In this document: positions 25,401 through 37,832 of the stretch, one piece after another
Position numbering within the stretch: position 1 is the stretch's first letter
Layout: each line of letters starts with the position of its first letter
DNA from: Urechis unicinctus
Taxonomy: Eukaryota; Annelida; Polychaeta; Xenopneusta; Urechidae
DNA length: 64,000 bases
Reading direction: 5' to 3'
Assembly (NCBI GenBank): GCA_034190875.2
Contig: CM067357.1
Span: forward strand, 151,345-215,344
Notes under the pieces: model-generated
Database searches by the model: none
The model's input: only the letters and a program-made list of their open reading frames with translations
What the model was told of the DNA's origin: nothing
Position numbers and translations under genes: made by a program

Positions 25401-26299
25401 CGTGCTATGCCGCACGATCGTTCAGGACAAATAAGCTTTTAGAAGTAATGACAAATTAATTGTAAAATAAGTTCCCCTCATGGCTTCTTACCAATAGAAT
25501 TTCCGGATAATGGAGTATATCTGATCAGCCACTCGCTACTACTCGTCGGGGACCCTATGTGATTGTGTGAGCATGGCATTGTGAGGAGAGCAGGGCGTTT
25601 AAAAGAGGTAGAGGTCTGCTAAGGGGTTAGGGGAGCTACTCCATACAATAGCTATTTTCAATACTCTTAAGCTCTGAGGATGTGCATATTAAAAGGATCA
25701 ATATACCAATTCATTCCACCCAAATAAACACAGCGCTTCACACCAGTGGTTACCGTGCGGATGGTGTCAGGTGCGTCATGTAGAAATAGCTGCTACTTCT
25801 CGTGGCGAAACAGATTCCTCTCATACAACAACTGTATATCTACAGTCAGTAAACAGGTGAGCCGAGCCTTCTCAAACCTTTATATGTGATTAATTAGGTA
25901 GTGTCGCTTATCAGGTGTAATCGCCAATTGACGACATGTTGCAAGCAAACACGGAGAGACCGAGTATCAGCAAGTTACCTGACCCACCACGTCCTCGTTA
26001 CAGGTTATCAACGCGGCGCCCAGCAGGAAATGAGAAGGCGATAAGGCCCTAAGTTGGAGGCTTTTCGTCGGACTGTTTGCCTCGCGGCCGTCGCTTGGTG
26101 AACTGGCCATGTTGTGAATTATTTATGTATATCATGTTAAGAAAACATGAGGCAAGGTTTTTTTTCACGCATAACAATCCCCAATACACACTTGGCAGTA
26201 GCACTAAGAAAGAGAACATTTGATTGACGTCGCTACGTCGTTACGGGCAGGCGACATCATTCAAGAAAGTAGGAACGGTTGTTTTCAAAGTATCAACAG
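25401..26299. other. Unique intergenic stretch
   Basis: The longest non-repetitive stretch between the membrane-protein gene and the downstream arrays. No domain, exon with matching splice sites or RNA gene was recognised. It could hold upstream exons or the promoter of the gene at 34.8 kb, but I cannot show that. Confidence 0.45.
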
Positions 26300-28905
26300 T
26301 AAACGTGAATAGTCGTTTTTAAACGGTTCGGAGGACTTCCCGTTTACCGTAACAACATTGAGTACTCTTAGTATATTGTGACAACTAGGAGTACTTTTGT
26401 ATACGGTGATAACATGGGGTACTCTTTGTATACTGTGACAACATGGAGTACTCTTTGTATACTGTGACAATTAAGAGTACTCTTCGAATACTGTGACAAC
26501 ATGGAGTACTCTTCGAATACTGTGACAACATGGATCACTCCCTGTATACTGTGACCACACGGAGTTCTCTCTTTGCATACTGTGACAACATGGAGTACTC
26601 TTTGCATACTGTGACAACATGGAGTAACTTTTGTATACTGTGACAACATGGAGTAACTTTTGTATACTGTGACAACATGGAGTACTCTTTGTATACAGTG
26701 ACAACATGGAGTACTCTATGTATACAGTGAAAACATGGAGTACTCTGTGTACACTGTGACAATTTAGAGTACTCCCTGTATACTGTGACAACATAGAGTA
26801 CCTTTTGTATACTGTGACAACATGGATTACTCTTAGTATACAGTGACAACATGGAGTACTCTTTGTATACTGTGACAACATGGAGTACTCTTTGCATACT
26901 GTGACAAATTGGAGTACTCTTCGTATACTGTGACAACGTGGAGTCTTCTTTGTAAAGTGACAAAAATGAGTATTCCTTGTAAAATGTGACCACACGGAGT
27001 ACTCCCTGTACACTGTGACATCATGGAATACTCTTTGTATACTGTGACAATTTGGAGTACTCTTTGTAAAGCGAACACAAGGAGTATTCTTTGTACACTG
27101 TGAACAGACGGAGTACTCCCTGGACACTGTGACAACTTGTAGTACTCTTTGTATACTGTGCCAACATGGAGTACTCTTTGTATACTGTGACCACACGGAG
27201 CTCTCTTTGTATATTGCGGCAACACGGCGTACTCTTTGTAAAGTGACAGCAAGGAGTATTCTTTGTACAATGGGAACACACAGAGTGTATTCTATGACAA
27301 TTATGAGTACTCTTTGTATACTGTGACAACAATGAGTATTCATTGTATACGGTGACCAGACGGAGTACTCGATGCACACTGTGTCAACATGGAGTACTCC
27401 CTGTATACTGTGCCAACATGGAGTACTCCCTGTATACTGTGCCAACATGGAGTACTCCCTGTATACTGTACCAACATGGAGTACTCCCTGTATACTGTGC
27501 CAACATGGAGTACTCCCTGTATACTTTGCCAACACATGGTACTCCCTGTATACTGTGCCAACATGGAGTACTCCCTGTATACTGTGCCAACATGGAGTAC
27601 TCCCTGTATACTGTGCCAACATGGAGTACTCCCTGTATACTGTGCCAACATGGAGTACTCCCTGTATACTGTGCCAACATGGAGTACTCCCTGTATACTG
27701 TGCCAACATGGAGTACTCCCTGTATACTGTGCCAACATGGAGTACTGCCCCTGTATACTGTGCCAACATGGAGTACTCCCTGTATACTGTGCCAACATGG
27801 AGTATATACTGTGCCAACATGGAGTACTCCCTGTATACTGTGCCAACATGGAGTACTCCCTGTATACTGTACATGGAGTACTCCCTGTATACTGTGCCAA
27901 CATGGAGTACTCCCTGTATACTGTGCCAACATGGAGTACTCCCTGTATACTGTGCCCAACATGTATACTGTGAGTACTCCCTGTATACTGTGCCAACATG
28001 GAGTACTCCCTGTATACTGTGCCAACCAATATGGACATGGACTACTCCCTGTATACTGTGACGACATGTAGTACTCCCTGAATACTGTGACACAACATTA
28101 AGTACTCTCTATTTTATGTGAAGACATGGGGTACTCTTTGTATGCTGTGACAACACGGAGTACTCCATGTATACTGTGACAAAATGGAGTAATCCCAGTT
28201 TACTGCAACAACAGTTCTTCGTATGCTGTGACAAAATTGAGTACTCTCTGTATACAGCTACAACAAAGAGTCACCCCCGTTTACTCCGACAACATGGGGT
28301 ACTCTTTGTATACTTTGACAACATGGAGTACTCCCTGTATACTGTACCAACATGGAGTACTCCCTGTATACTGTGCCAACATGGAGTACTCCCTGTATAC
28401 TTTGCCAACATGGAGTACTCCCTGTATACTGTGCCAACATGGAGTACTCCCTGTATACTGTGCCAACATGGAGTACTCCCTGTATACTGTGCCAACATGA
28501 AGTACTCCCTGTATACTGTGCCAACATGGAGTACTCCCTGTATACTGTGCCAACATGGACTACTCCCTGTATACTGTGACGACATGTAGTACTCCCTGAA
28601 TACTGTGACAACATTAAGTACTCTCTATTTTATGTGAAGACATGGGGTACTCTTTGTATGCTGTGACAACACGGAGTACTCCATGTATACTGTGACAAAA
28701 TGGAGTAATCCCAGTTTACTGCAACAACAGTTCTTCGTATGCTGTGACAAAATTGAGTACTCTCTGTATACAGCTACAACAAAGAGTCACCCCCGTTTAC
28801 TCCGACAACATGGGGTACTCTTTGTATACCTTTGACAACATGGAGTACTCCCTGTATACTGTGGCATCCTGGAATACTCCCTGCATACTGTGAAAACAAC
28901 CTCTA
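26300..28905. repeat. 29-bp minisatellite, stop-free in all frames
   Basis: About 90 copies of a 29-bp unit (actgtgccaacatggagtac plus tccctgtat). An older diverged variant (gacaacatggagtactcttt) fills 26.3-27.4 kb and a homogeneous variant fills 27.4-28.56 kb. 29 is not a multiple of three, so each strand cycles through all frames, and because no frame has a stop the array yields open frames up to 540 codons. A block of about 280 bp at 28068-28345 is repeated at 28588-28866. I see no evidence of translation. Confidence 0.97.
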
Positions 28906-29700
28906 AGTTTCTCTGTCAGGGGCTGTCTTGTATGGATGTTTTTTTAAGGTCAGGGGCTGTCCTATGTATAGGACGAGTCTAAGTCAGGGGCTGTCTTGTA
29001 TGGACGAGTCAAGGTCAGGGGCTGTCTTGTATGGACGAGTCTAAGTCAGGGGCTGTCTTGTATGGACGAGTCAAGGTCAGGGGCTGTCTTGTATGGACGA
29101 GTCTAAGTCAGGGGCTGTCTTGTATGGACAGTCTGGGTCAGGGGCTGTCTGTATGGAAGGTAGGGGCTGTCCTGTATGTAGTAGGGGCTGTCTTGTATGG
29201 ACGAGTCTAGGTCAGGGGCTGTCCTGTATAGACGAGTCTAGGTCAGGGGCTGTCCTGTATGGACGAGTCTAGGTCAGGGGCTGTCCTGTATGGACGAGTC
29301 TAGGTCAGGGCTGTCCTGTATGGACGAGTCTGGGTCAGGGGCTGTCCTGTATGGAAGAGTCCAGGACAGGGGCTGTCCTGTATGGACGAGTCTATGTTAG
29401 GGGCTGTCTTGTATGGACGAGTCTAGGTCAGGGACTGTCCTGTACGGACGAATATAGGTCAGGGGCTGTCCTGTATGGTCGAGTGTAGGTCAAGGGCTGT
29501 CCTGTATGGACGAGTCTAGGTCAGGTGCTGTCCCGAATGGTCGAGTTTAGGTCAAGGACTGTCCTGTATGGTCGAGTCTAGGTCAGGGGCTGTCCTGTAG
29601 GGACGAGTCTAGGTCAGGGGCTGTCCTGTATGCACGAGTCTAGGTCAAAGGGTTGTCCTGTATGGTCGAGTCTAAGTCAGGGGCTGTCTTGCATGGATCG
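28906..29700. repeat. 31-bp minisatellite
   Basis: About 25 copies of gtcaggggctgtcctgtatg plus gacgagtctag, directly after the 29-bp array. Confidence 0.96.
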
Positions 29701-30345
29701 TGTTCAGTGAGGATCTGTGTTGTTTGAGGGGTCTGTGTGGTATGAGCGTGTGTCTTATGAGGGTCTGTGTGGTATGAGCGTGTGTCTTATGAGGGTCTGT
29801 GTGGTATGAGCGTGTGTCTTATGAGGGTCTGTGTGGTATGAGCATGTGTCTTATGAGGGTCTGTGTGGTATGAGCGTGTGTCTTATGAGGATCTGTGTGG
29901 TATGAGCGTGTGTCTTATGAGGGTCTGCGTGGTATGACCGTGTTCAGTGAGGATCTGTGATGTGTGAGCGTGTGTCTTATGAGGGTCTGTGTGGTATGAG
30001 CGTGTGTCTTATGAGGATCTGTGTGGTATGACCGTGTTCAGTGAGGATCTGTGATGTGTGAGCGTGTCTTATGAGGGTATGTGTGGTATGACCGCGTTCA
30101 GTGAGGATCTGTGATGTATGAGCGTATGTCTTATGAGGTTATGTGATGTATGAGCGTGTGTCTAACGAGGGTCTCTGTGGTATGACCGTGTTCAGTGTGT
30201 GTCTTATGAGGGTTTGTGTGGTATGAGCGTGTTCAGTGAGGATCTGTAATGTGCGAGCGTGTCTTATGAGGGTCTGTGTTGTATGAGCGTGTGTCTTATG
30301 TGGGTCTGTGTTGTATGACCGTGTCTGAGGGTGGTCTGGGGTGTC
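29700..30345. repeat. 32-bp minisatellite
   Basis: About 20 copies of gagcgtgtgtcttatgaggg plus tctgtgtggtat, with variants carrying gaccgtgttcagtgaggatc. Confidence 0.95.
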
Positions 30346-30835
30346 TGATTAGGGTATATGTGGTCTAAGCTTGTCTAATGAGGGTATCGCCCCATCGCAT
30401 CCAACATGACATCGAACATATGATGACAAGCCAAACCCATGATCGTATTTTACTTATGATATTGATGTTATCAGCTTCTATTCCAAATTGTGTCTCCCCG
30501 AGCGAAACATCATCATTCATCTCGTGAATCGTGTTGCAGGTTGGAATCCGCGACAGGAAACTGAGCACAGATAGATTGATATGACATCCGTCCACATCCA
30601 CAGCTCACTGAGGATCGATGTGCAGCACCAACTAGCCATCTGATATTCCCATCGTGCAAGTTCTCTTACTGTTCATCTTATGAACAAGGCTCCTTCTATC
30701 TTCTGTGAGTTGATATCCTGACCAGGTCGTACGATTTGGCCTACACCCCGCTATTATGTCCATCAACTCACGCCACTGACACTGATTATGAGTCATTTGG
30801 CCTCGTGGAAGAAGTAGCCACTTGTCAGACACTAC
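30346..30835. other. Unique island between arrays
   Basis: Non-repetitive sequence. An acceptor-like tgttgcag precedes gttggaatccgcgacaggaa at about 30538, but there is no coding continuity to neighbouring exons. No gene is called. Confidence 0.4.
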
Positions 30836-31135
30836 TGCTGGCCGCGAGGAGGAGGTAGCCGCTTGTCAGACACTACCGCTGGCCGCGAGGAGGTGGTAGC
30901 CGCTTGTCAGACACTACCGCTGGCCGCGAGGAGGTGGTAGCCGCTTGTCAGACACTACTGCTGGCCGCGAGGAGGAGGTAGCCGCTTGTCAGACACTACC
31001 GCTGGCCGCGAGGAGGTGGTAGCCGCTTGTCAGACACTACCGCTGGCCGCGAGGAGGTGGTAGCCGCTTGTCAGACACTACCGCTGGCCGCGAGGAGGAG
31101 GTAGCCGCTTGTCAGACACTACCGCTGAATCATGA
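30836..31135. repeat. 41-bp minisatellite
   Basis: About seven copies of ggccgcgaggaggtggtagc plus cgcttgtcagacactaccgct. Confidence 0.96.
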
Positions 31136-31224
31136 TGAAGGAGATGCGGCGCCGCTTGTCAAGACACTACCTGCGCTGAATCATGATGAAGGAGATGCGG
31201 CGTCAATCTCAAGGAGGGCTGAGA

Positions 31225-31725
31225 AATCTCCAATAGAGGTCAGGATATCGAGAGGTCTCCGCAGAGGAGGTCAGAAGGGTTCGAGAGATCTCCAATAGAG
31301 GTCAGAAGGGTTCGAGAGATCTCCAATAGAGGACAGAAGGGTTCGAGAGATCTCCAATAGAGGTCAGAAGGGTTCGAGAGATCTCCAATAGAGGACAGAA
31401 GGGTTCAGAAGGGTTCGAGAGATCTCCAATAGAGGTCAGAAGGGTTCGAGAGATCTCCAATAGAGGTCAGAAGGGTTCGAGAGATCTCCAATAGAGGTCA
31501 GAAGGGTTCGAGAGATCTCCAATAGAGGTCAGAAGGGTTCGAGAGATCTCCAATAGAGGTCAGAAGGGTTCGAGAGATCTCCAATAGAGGTCAGAAGGGT
31601 TCGAGAGATCTCCAATAGAGGTCAGAAGGGTTCGAGAGATCTCCAATAGAGGACAGAAGGGTTCGAGAGATCTCCAATAGAGGACAGAAGGGTTCGAGAG
31701 ATCTCCAATAGAGGACAGAAGGGTT
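31225..31725. repeat. 31-bp minisatellite
   Basis: About 16 nearly identical copies of ggtcagaagggttcgagaga plus tctccaataga (variant ggacagaaggg). Confidence 0.97.
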
Positions 31726-31727
31726 CA

Positions 31728-31858
31728 ATACACTTAAGCCTAACACAGCCTAGATAACAATACACTTAAGCCTAACACATCCTAGATAACAATACACTTA
31801 AGCCTAACACAGCCTAGATAACAATACACTTAAGACTAACACAGCCTAGATAACAAAA
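31728..31858. repeat. 32-bp minisatellite, four copies
   Basis: Four copies of caatacacttaagcctaaca plus cagcctagataa. Confidence 0.95.
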
Positions 31859-31879
31859 TAGAACACAGAAAAGCTCTCA

Positions 31880-33120
31880 ACACTGTATTAATCCTAGCAA
31901 CTGGGGTGAATGCACGTTTGCATTAATACTGGCCAGCCAGGCGAATACACGTCTGTATTGATTTAAGCCAGCCATATATACAACTCTATATTATTGCTAG
32001 CCAGCCAGGAAAATACACGTTTGTATTAATAATAGGCAGCCAAGAGAATACAAGTCTGTTTTATTCTATATTAGGGAGCCAGGTGAATACGAGTCTATTA
32101 ATCCTAGCGCGAGCCAGTTGAAAACAAGTCTGTATTAATGCCAGCAAGCCAGGCGAACGAGAGTCTGATTAATCCTAGCCAACCAAGTATAAACAAGTCT
32201 GCATTAATTCTAGCCAGCAAGTTGAATACTAGTCAGTATTAAGCCTAGCCGAGCAGGAGAATACGTGTCTGTATTAATCCTAGCCAGCCATGCAAACACG
32301 AATCTGTACCAATACTTGCCAGCCAGGTAAATACGAGTGTGTATTAAACCTAACCAGCCATGTGAATATGAATCTTTGTTAATCCTAGCCAGTAATGTAA
32401 TTACGACTCTGCATTTATCCTAGTCAGCCATGTGAATACGAATCTGTATTTACGTAGCAAGCTAATGATCACGAGTCTGTATTAATTCTAGACAGCCAAT
32501 GATCACGAGTCCGTATTAATCCTAGCCAGCCAATGATCACGAGTCTGTATTAATCCTAGCCAGCCAATGATCACGAGTCCGTATTAATTCTAGACAGCTA
32601 ATGATCACGAGTCTGTATTAATCCTAGCCAACCAATGATCACGAGTCCGTATTAATCCTAGCCGGCCAACGATCACGAGTCTGTATTAATACTAGCCAGC
32701 CAATGATCACGAGTCCGTATTAATTCTAGACAGCTAATGATCACGAGTCTGTATTAATCCTAGCCAGCCAATGATCACGAGTCCGTATTAATTCTAGCCA
32801 GCCAATGATCACGAATCTGTATTAATCCTAGCCAGCCAATGATCACGAGTCCGTATTAATCCTAGCCAGCCAATGATCACGAGTCCGTATTAATTCTAGA
32901 CAGCTAATGATCACGAGTCCGTATTAATCCTAGCCAGCCAATGATCACGAGTCCGTATTAATCCTAGCCAGCCAATGATCACGAGTCCGTATTAATCCTA
33001 GCCAGCCAATGATCACGAGTCTGTATTAATCCTAGCCAGCCAGGTGAATACGAGTCTGTATTAATCCAAGCCAGCCATGTGAATGCGAGTCTATATTAAT
33101 CCTAACTAGACAGGGGAATA
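31880..33120. repeat. 34-bp minisatellite
   Basis: About 36 copies of agccagccaatgatcacgag plus tctgtattaatcct. The edges are diverged and the centre (32460-33030) is homogeneous, the usual pattern of central turnover. Confidence 0.96.
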
Positions 33121-33184
33121 CACACCTTTATTAATCCCAGCCAGCTTTAGGAATACACGTTTGCTTGCTGACTCAGGATAACTA

Positions 33185-34645
33185 CATGTAATGTGTTTAG
33201 ATGCCATTCTTTGCATGTGGATGTAACCGCCTGCTAACACTTGCAGTTGTTCCTCTTTGTATGTGGATGTATCCGCCTGCCAACACCTGCTGTTGTTCAT
33301 CTTTGTATGCAACCACCTGCCAACACTTGCTGTTGTTCCTCTTTGTATGTGGATGTAACCGCCTGCCAACACTTGCTGTTGTTCCTCTTTGTATGTGGAT
33401 GTAACCGCCTGCCAACACTTGCTGTTGTTCCTCTTTGTATGTGGATGTAACCGCCTGCTAACACTTGCTGTTGTTCCTCTTTGTATGTAGATGTAACCAC
33501 CTGCCAACACTTGCTGTTGTTCCACTTTGTATGTAGATGTAACCGCCTGCCAACACTTGCTGTTGTTCCACTTTGTATGTGGATGTATCCGCCTGCCAAC
33601 ACTTGCTGTTGTTCCACTTTGTATGTGGATGTATCCGCCTGCCAACACTTGCTGTTGTTCCTCTTTGTATGTGGATGTAACCGCCTGCTAACACTTGCTG
33701 TTGTTCCTCTTTGCATGTGGATGGAACCGCCTGCTAACACTTGCTGTTGTTCCTCTTTGTATGTAACCGCCTGCTAACACTTGCTGTTGTTCCTCTTTGT
33801 ATGTGGATGTAACCACCTGCCAACACTTGCTGTTGTTCCTCTTTGTATGTAACCGCCTGCCAACACTTGCTGTTGTTCCTCTTTGTATGTGAATGTAACC
33901 ACCTGCCAACACTTGCTGTTGTTCCTCTTTGTATGTGGATGTAACCGCCTGCCAACACTTGCTGTTGTTCCTCTTTGTATGTGGATTTAACCGCCTGCCA
34001 ACACTTGCTGTTGTTCCTCTTTGTATGTGGATGTAACCGCCTGCCAACACTTGCTGTTGTTCCTCTTTGTATGTGTATGTATCCGCCTGCCAACACCTGC
34101 TGTTGTTCCTCTTTGTAAGTGGATGTATCCGCCTGCCAACACCTGCTGTTGTTCATCTTTGTATGTAACCACCTGCCAACACTTGCTGTTGTTCCTCTTT
34201 GTATGTGGATGTAACCGCCTGCTAACACTTGCTGTTGTTCCTCTTTGTATGTAGATGTAACCACCTGCCAACACTTGCTGTTGTTCCACTTTGTATGTAG
34301 ATGTAACCGCCTGCCAACACTTGCTGTTGTTCCACTTTGTATGTGGATGTATCCGCCTGCCTACACTTGCTGTTGTTCCACTTTGTATGTGGATGTATCC
34401 GCCTGCCAACACTTGCTGTTGTTCCTCTTTGTATGTGGATGTAACCCCTGCCAACACTTGCTGTTGTTCCTCTTTGTATGTGGATGTAACCGCCTGCCAA
34501 CACTTGCGGTTGTTCCTCTTTGTATGTGGATGTAACCACCTGCCAACACTTGCTGTTGTTCCTCTTTGTATGTAACCACCTGCTAACACTTGCTGTTGTT
34601 CCTCTTTGTATGTGGATGTAACCGCCTGCCAACACTTGCCGTTGT
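33185..34645. repeat. 46-bp minisatellite
   Basis: About 32 copies of tgccaacacttgctgttgtt plus cctctttgtatgtggatgtaaccgcc, with occasional 34-36-bp units lacking the tggatg segment. Open frames on both strands follow from the stop-poor unit. Confidence 0.97.
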
Positions 34646-34833
34646 TTTAAGGACGACTCCCCCTACAATATACCGCTTACCATTCAGCTATAATCACACA
34701 TGTCATAAACTTTTGGCTGAGGCAACATGCACGGCAACCTTTACCTGTGTGTGAATGAACGTTCGTAACGTAACTGGTGTCAGCGCGATGGACTTGGTAA
34801 TCTCATGACAATTATTTTTATCCTCGCTTTTCC

Positions 34834-37251
34834 AGTCTCGCTCAGTGGCACCAGGAGGTCATGCGGGTCAAGGACGAACTCCGGCAAATGGAACAAGGAC
34901 TAATTAGCTCGCAAACAGATAACGGCGCCACTGACCGTGACGTAGGGAGACGCCATGACATTGACGTCACAGAGAGCGTGGACGCTGAGGGTGTCGGGAC
35001 GACTATTGACGAGTTGAAAGACAACTCCAACGCACGAGGGGCTCCCCAGCGGATGAGGAGACGGCAGAACGCCAAGATGCATGGAATGAGTGAGTACTTA
35101 TGCAGGGCCCGCATTGCAATGAGTACTGATGCAGGGCCCGGCATCGCAATGAGTACTGATGCAGGGCCCGCATCGCAGACTGAATACTGATGCGGGGCCC
35201 GGCATCACAGACTGAATACTGATGCGGGGCCCGGCATCGCAGACTGAATACTGATGCGGGGCCCGGCATCGCAGACTGAATACTGATGCGGGGCCCGGCA
35301 TCGCAGACTGAAATAGCTCCAGCCACTCCGTTCGCCAGGCAGCCAATCGTGTAGGTTTTCCGTATTGCATCAACTCGATAAAGGTCAACGGGATTCACTG
35401 AATGGTTGTCGAACGTGATCGAATTTCTCGTGAGGTATTTCATTCTCCCAATTACCGCTATTTATACATATGAGACTCACACACATTGATTACTCGCCAT
35501 TTATCATCAGCAATTTTATTATTCAAATTCTTCCGCCAAATCTTATTGTGTGTATGTTTGACGTACACATAGACAAAATTACAGCAGCATGATGAAAGGG
35601 AGTGTGTCAGAAGGTGGATAGTGGAAGTTCTTTCTGAGGGAAGGCCGTTATGTAAAGGGGCGGGAGGGAGGGTGGGTAGCGGGAATTCTCGTGGTTGTCA
35701 ATGCCATTGGGATGTGGCAACTTCTTATTTGACAGAACGATTGAATTTGCTTATTTGATCAAGAGGCTATTTGTACATGTAAATGTTGCCCTGTTGATAA
35801 TCCTCTCGTTCCTGTCAGGTCAAGTCGAGACAGAGAAGCTGCCTCTTCTCCTGCGACCGCGCCCGCAACTCCCGTCACAACCGCCACTCACCGCTAGAGA
35901 CCGACTGCAACTCAACCGGCGCAGTTTCCAGAATCTGCTGCTGCGATACGGCGAGGGCAGAGGTCATATCCTTTCTCCAAACACTAACCACCACTATCAT
36001 CACCGCCAGACGGAAGACACCCGGCTCCAACAATATCTGACGCTTATCAGTGATAAGAACCTAGCACAATATGTGACGAATGGCGGGGAATCACAACAGG
36101 TAACATTAGCGGTGACCACATGCTCTGATGTGGAAGCTTCTCCTTCGCCTCGACTGAGACGGAATGCTTCTGGGAGGCCGAGAGAGGCTGTGTGTGGCCA
36201 AGATGATATGGTTTACAGGGAGCAGAAACTCACTCACACGCCAGTCAACGAATCCGCCGACCGACATCAACAGCAGCAAGAAAACCAGTACAATTACCGG
36301 AAGTCGGACGACCGGATGTTACACAGTAAGCTGCACCTCAATGTCAGACTTCCAGAGATCGTCCCAAATGAAACCCAAACCAGTCGGCGGGAACGCCAAC
36401 GCAGAAGGTTTTTGGGTGAGAAAAGCGCAGACGCCACCGGAGAAAGAAGCATGGAAGCGGGAAGCAAATCAAGCGTTCCAATTGAAGCGAGGCGCAAATC
36501 AAGCGTTCCAATTGAAGCGAGACGCTCATCAAGCGTTCCAATTGAAGCGAGACGCAAATCAAGCGTTCCAATTGAAGCGAGACGCAAATCAAGCGTTCCA
36601 ATTGAATCTCAATCCTCGGAAAAACTTGACGCAAGCGACAAAAATGTAACAACTTCAAATGAATACGAACCAAACCAAACTACTGAAGCTGAGGCCAATC
36701 CGGACAACGCTCCAAACGAAAGTAGTCCGGCACCAACGAAAGGCTCGCATCGAAAAAGCATGACTGCTGGGTCAGTTCAGACTTCTGGGTCAGTTCAGGT
36801 AAAAACGGGCTCGGTTCCCAGGGACAAAATGAAGCTAGATCCATCGATAGTTCACAACCGAATAAGGCAGGTTCTGCTTCCCATCCCGGAGCAAACAGAA
36901 GGCGATCTTCAGGTCCAGAACGACCCGGATCCTCCGCCAGAGACCAGGTCCATTGTCTTAAAAGCTGTGAGAAAGTTCAAACTGGCCACAAAGAACAGCG
37001 ACTCGAAAAAGCAACGAAGAAGGGACGATTGCGCCTCGGGAGATGACAGAGACCTGGACGAGAAAGCCTTCTATGAGTCGCGTCCAGATCTCGCCAAGAA
37101 GCAGATCACGTTGGAGGAAGTCAAGTCGTGTCGTTATCTCCGGGGATATGACCCGCCCACTATGACGATGCCACGTGACTTGGGAGATTTTATTTTTGGA
37201 ACAGAGGATGACATTGGTGAGGAAAATGAAGACTCAGTCACGCGGGAATAG
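34834..37251 (+). CDS. Uncharacterised disordered protein with coiled-coil start (partial)
   Basis: Two exons join cleanly. Exon A is 34834-35089 (acceptor ttttccag, donor GTGAGT) and ends in phase 1. Exon B is 35819-37251 (acceptor cctgtcag) and completes AGT = Ser, reading on to a TAG stop. About 560 residues are visible. Exon A must be internal, because its frame is open through its acceptor (LAQWHQEVMRVKDELRQMEQ looks coiled-coil), so 5' exons lie further left, beyond or among the arrays. The rest is polar and low-complexity: Q/N-rich, Arg-rich and acidic at the C-terminus (DLGDFIFGTEDD, then IGEENED). A 10-residue repeat with RRxS motifs sits in the middle. I recognise no family. A cytoplasmic or nuclear scaffold would fit but is inference. 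Confidence 0.7.
35095..35310. repeat. 32-bp minisatellite at a splice donor
   Basis: Six copies of actgaatactgatgcggggc plus ccggcatcgcag begin within the first ten intron bases after exon A (gtgagtactt). The first units are variants of the donor-proximal sequence. Confidence 0.93.
36466..36606 (+). repeat. 30-bp coding repeat: KSSVPIEARR x5
   Basis: Five nearly identical 30-bp copies (aaatcaagcgttccaattga plus agcgagacgc) in exon B, in frame, give tandem KSSVPIEARR. Each internal junction makes an RRKSS or RRSSS site, which fits the R-R-x-S consensus of PKA-type kinases. This is the only array in the window clearly kept in frame. Confidence 0.95.
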
Positions 37252-37676
37252 CGACCACGACAACAAATTACAACAATCAATGTCTCTGTTGGTCATTTAT
37301 GTAGGGCTGAAGCAAATTCATTATTTGACATGGAAATAAGTGTGACAATCTTTCATTGCTTACTGGAGTGGTTAGCAATGATCAAGCTGGTAATTTAACT
37401 CTTTGGAGATGTAGCCAAGCGTGGAGTTGTAGCATTCTGAGCCCGGCTTCCAAGCATCGCTCTAATATTTTACAAGCGCTATTTATAATCGAACTCCAGT
37501 CGGAAGAAGTTAACCATTGTTATCAGTACAAGGATTATTGATGACGTCATAGTGGTGGCCATTATATTGATGACGTCAGAGTGTTGGCCATGATGTTGAT
37601 AAGCCATCAGAACAGCTGAAGAACAGGAGAATGTCTGGAGCATCCTAGCCAGTCAAAGTCGTAAAGGTAACCGGTC

Positions 37677-37753
37677 TTAGAGTTTCGACTTATTTCTGGA
37701 TGTACCATCGTCCGAATCTGCCTTCCAGGTGAATGCTGCTATCTTGTTGTGGT
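37677..37753 (-). CDS. PECR: Candidate terminal PECR exon ending in SKL (PTS1)
   Basis: On the minus strand an acceptor (tgatttcag) is followed by AC-CAC-AAC-AAG, then codons for IAAFTWKADSDDGTSRNKSKL and a TAA stop. The -SKL ending is a canonical type 1 peroxisomal targeting signal. A (D)HNK start after a phase-1 junction fits the PDH(D/N) segment near the end of PECR proteins. The exon that should precede it (with the VDGG motif) was not found, so linkage to the PECR exons at 42.3-46.7 kb is inferred from strand, order, phase and the SKL ending. Confidence 0.55.
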
Positions 37754-37832
37754 CTGAAATCATAATGTCACCCATGTACAGGTCAACCCATCACTATTGA
37801 CGACATAATTTTAAAAAAACAATGCAAAGCTC

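Noticed and set aside
26471..28093. A 540-codon minus-strand open frame
   Set aside because: It lies wholly in the 29-bp array; all six frames are open there because the unit lacks stops, so length is not evidence of coding.
33106..34635. Overlapping long frames on both strands
   Set aside because: They come from the stop-poor 46-bp unit of the minisatellite.
37775..37793. Longer PECR last exon starting at 37793
   Set aside because: It would read through a TGA or shift frame before the HNK segment; the acceptor at 37754 gives an uninterrupted 25-codon exon.
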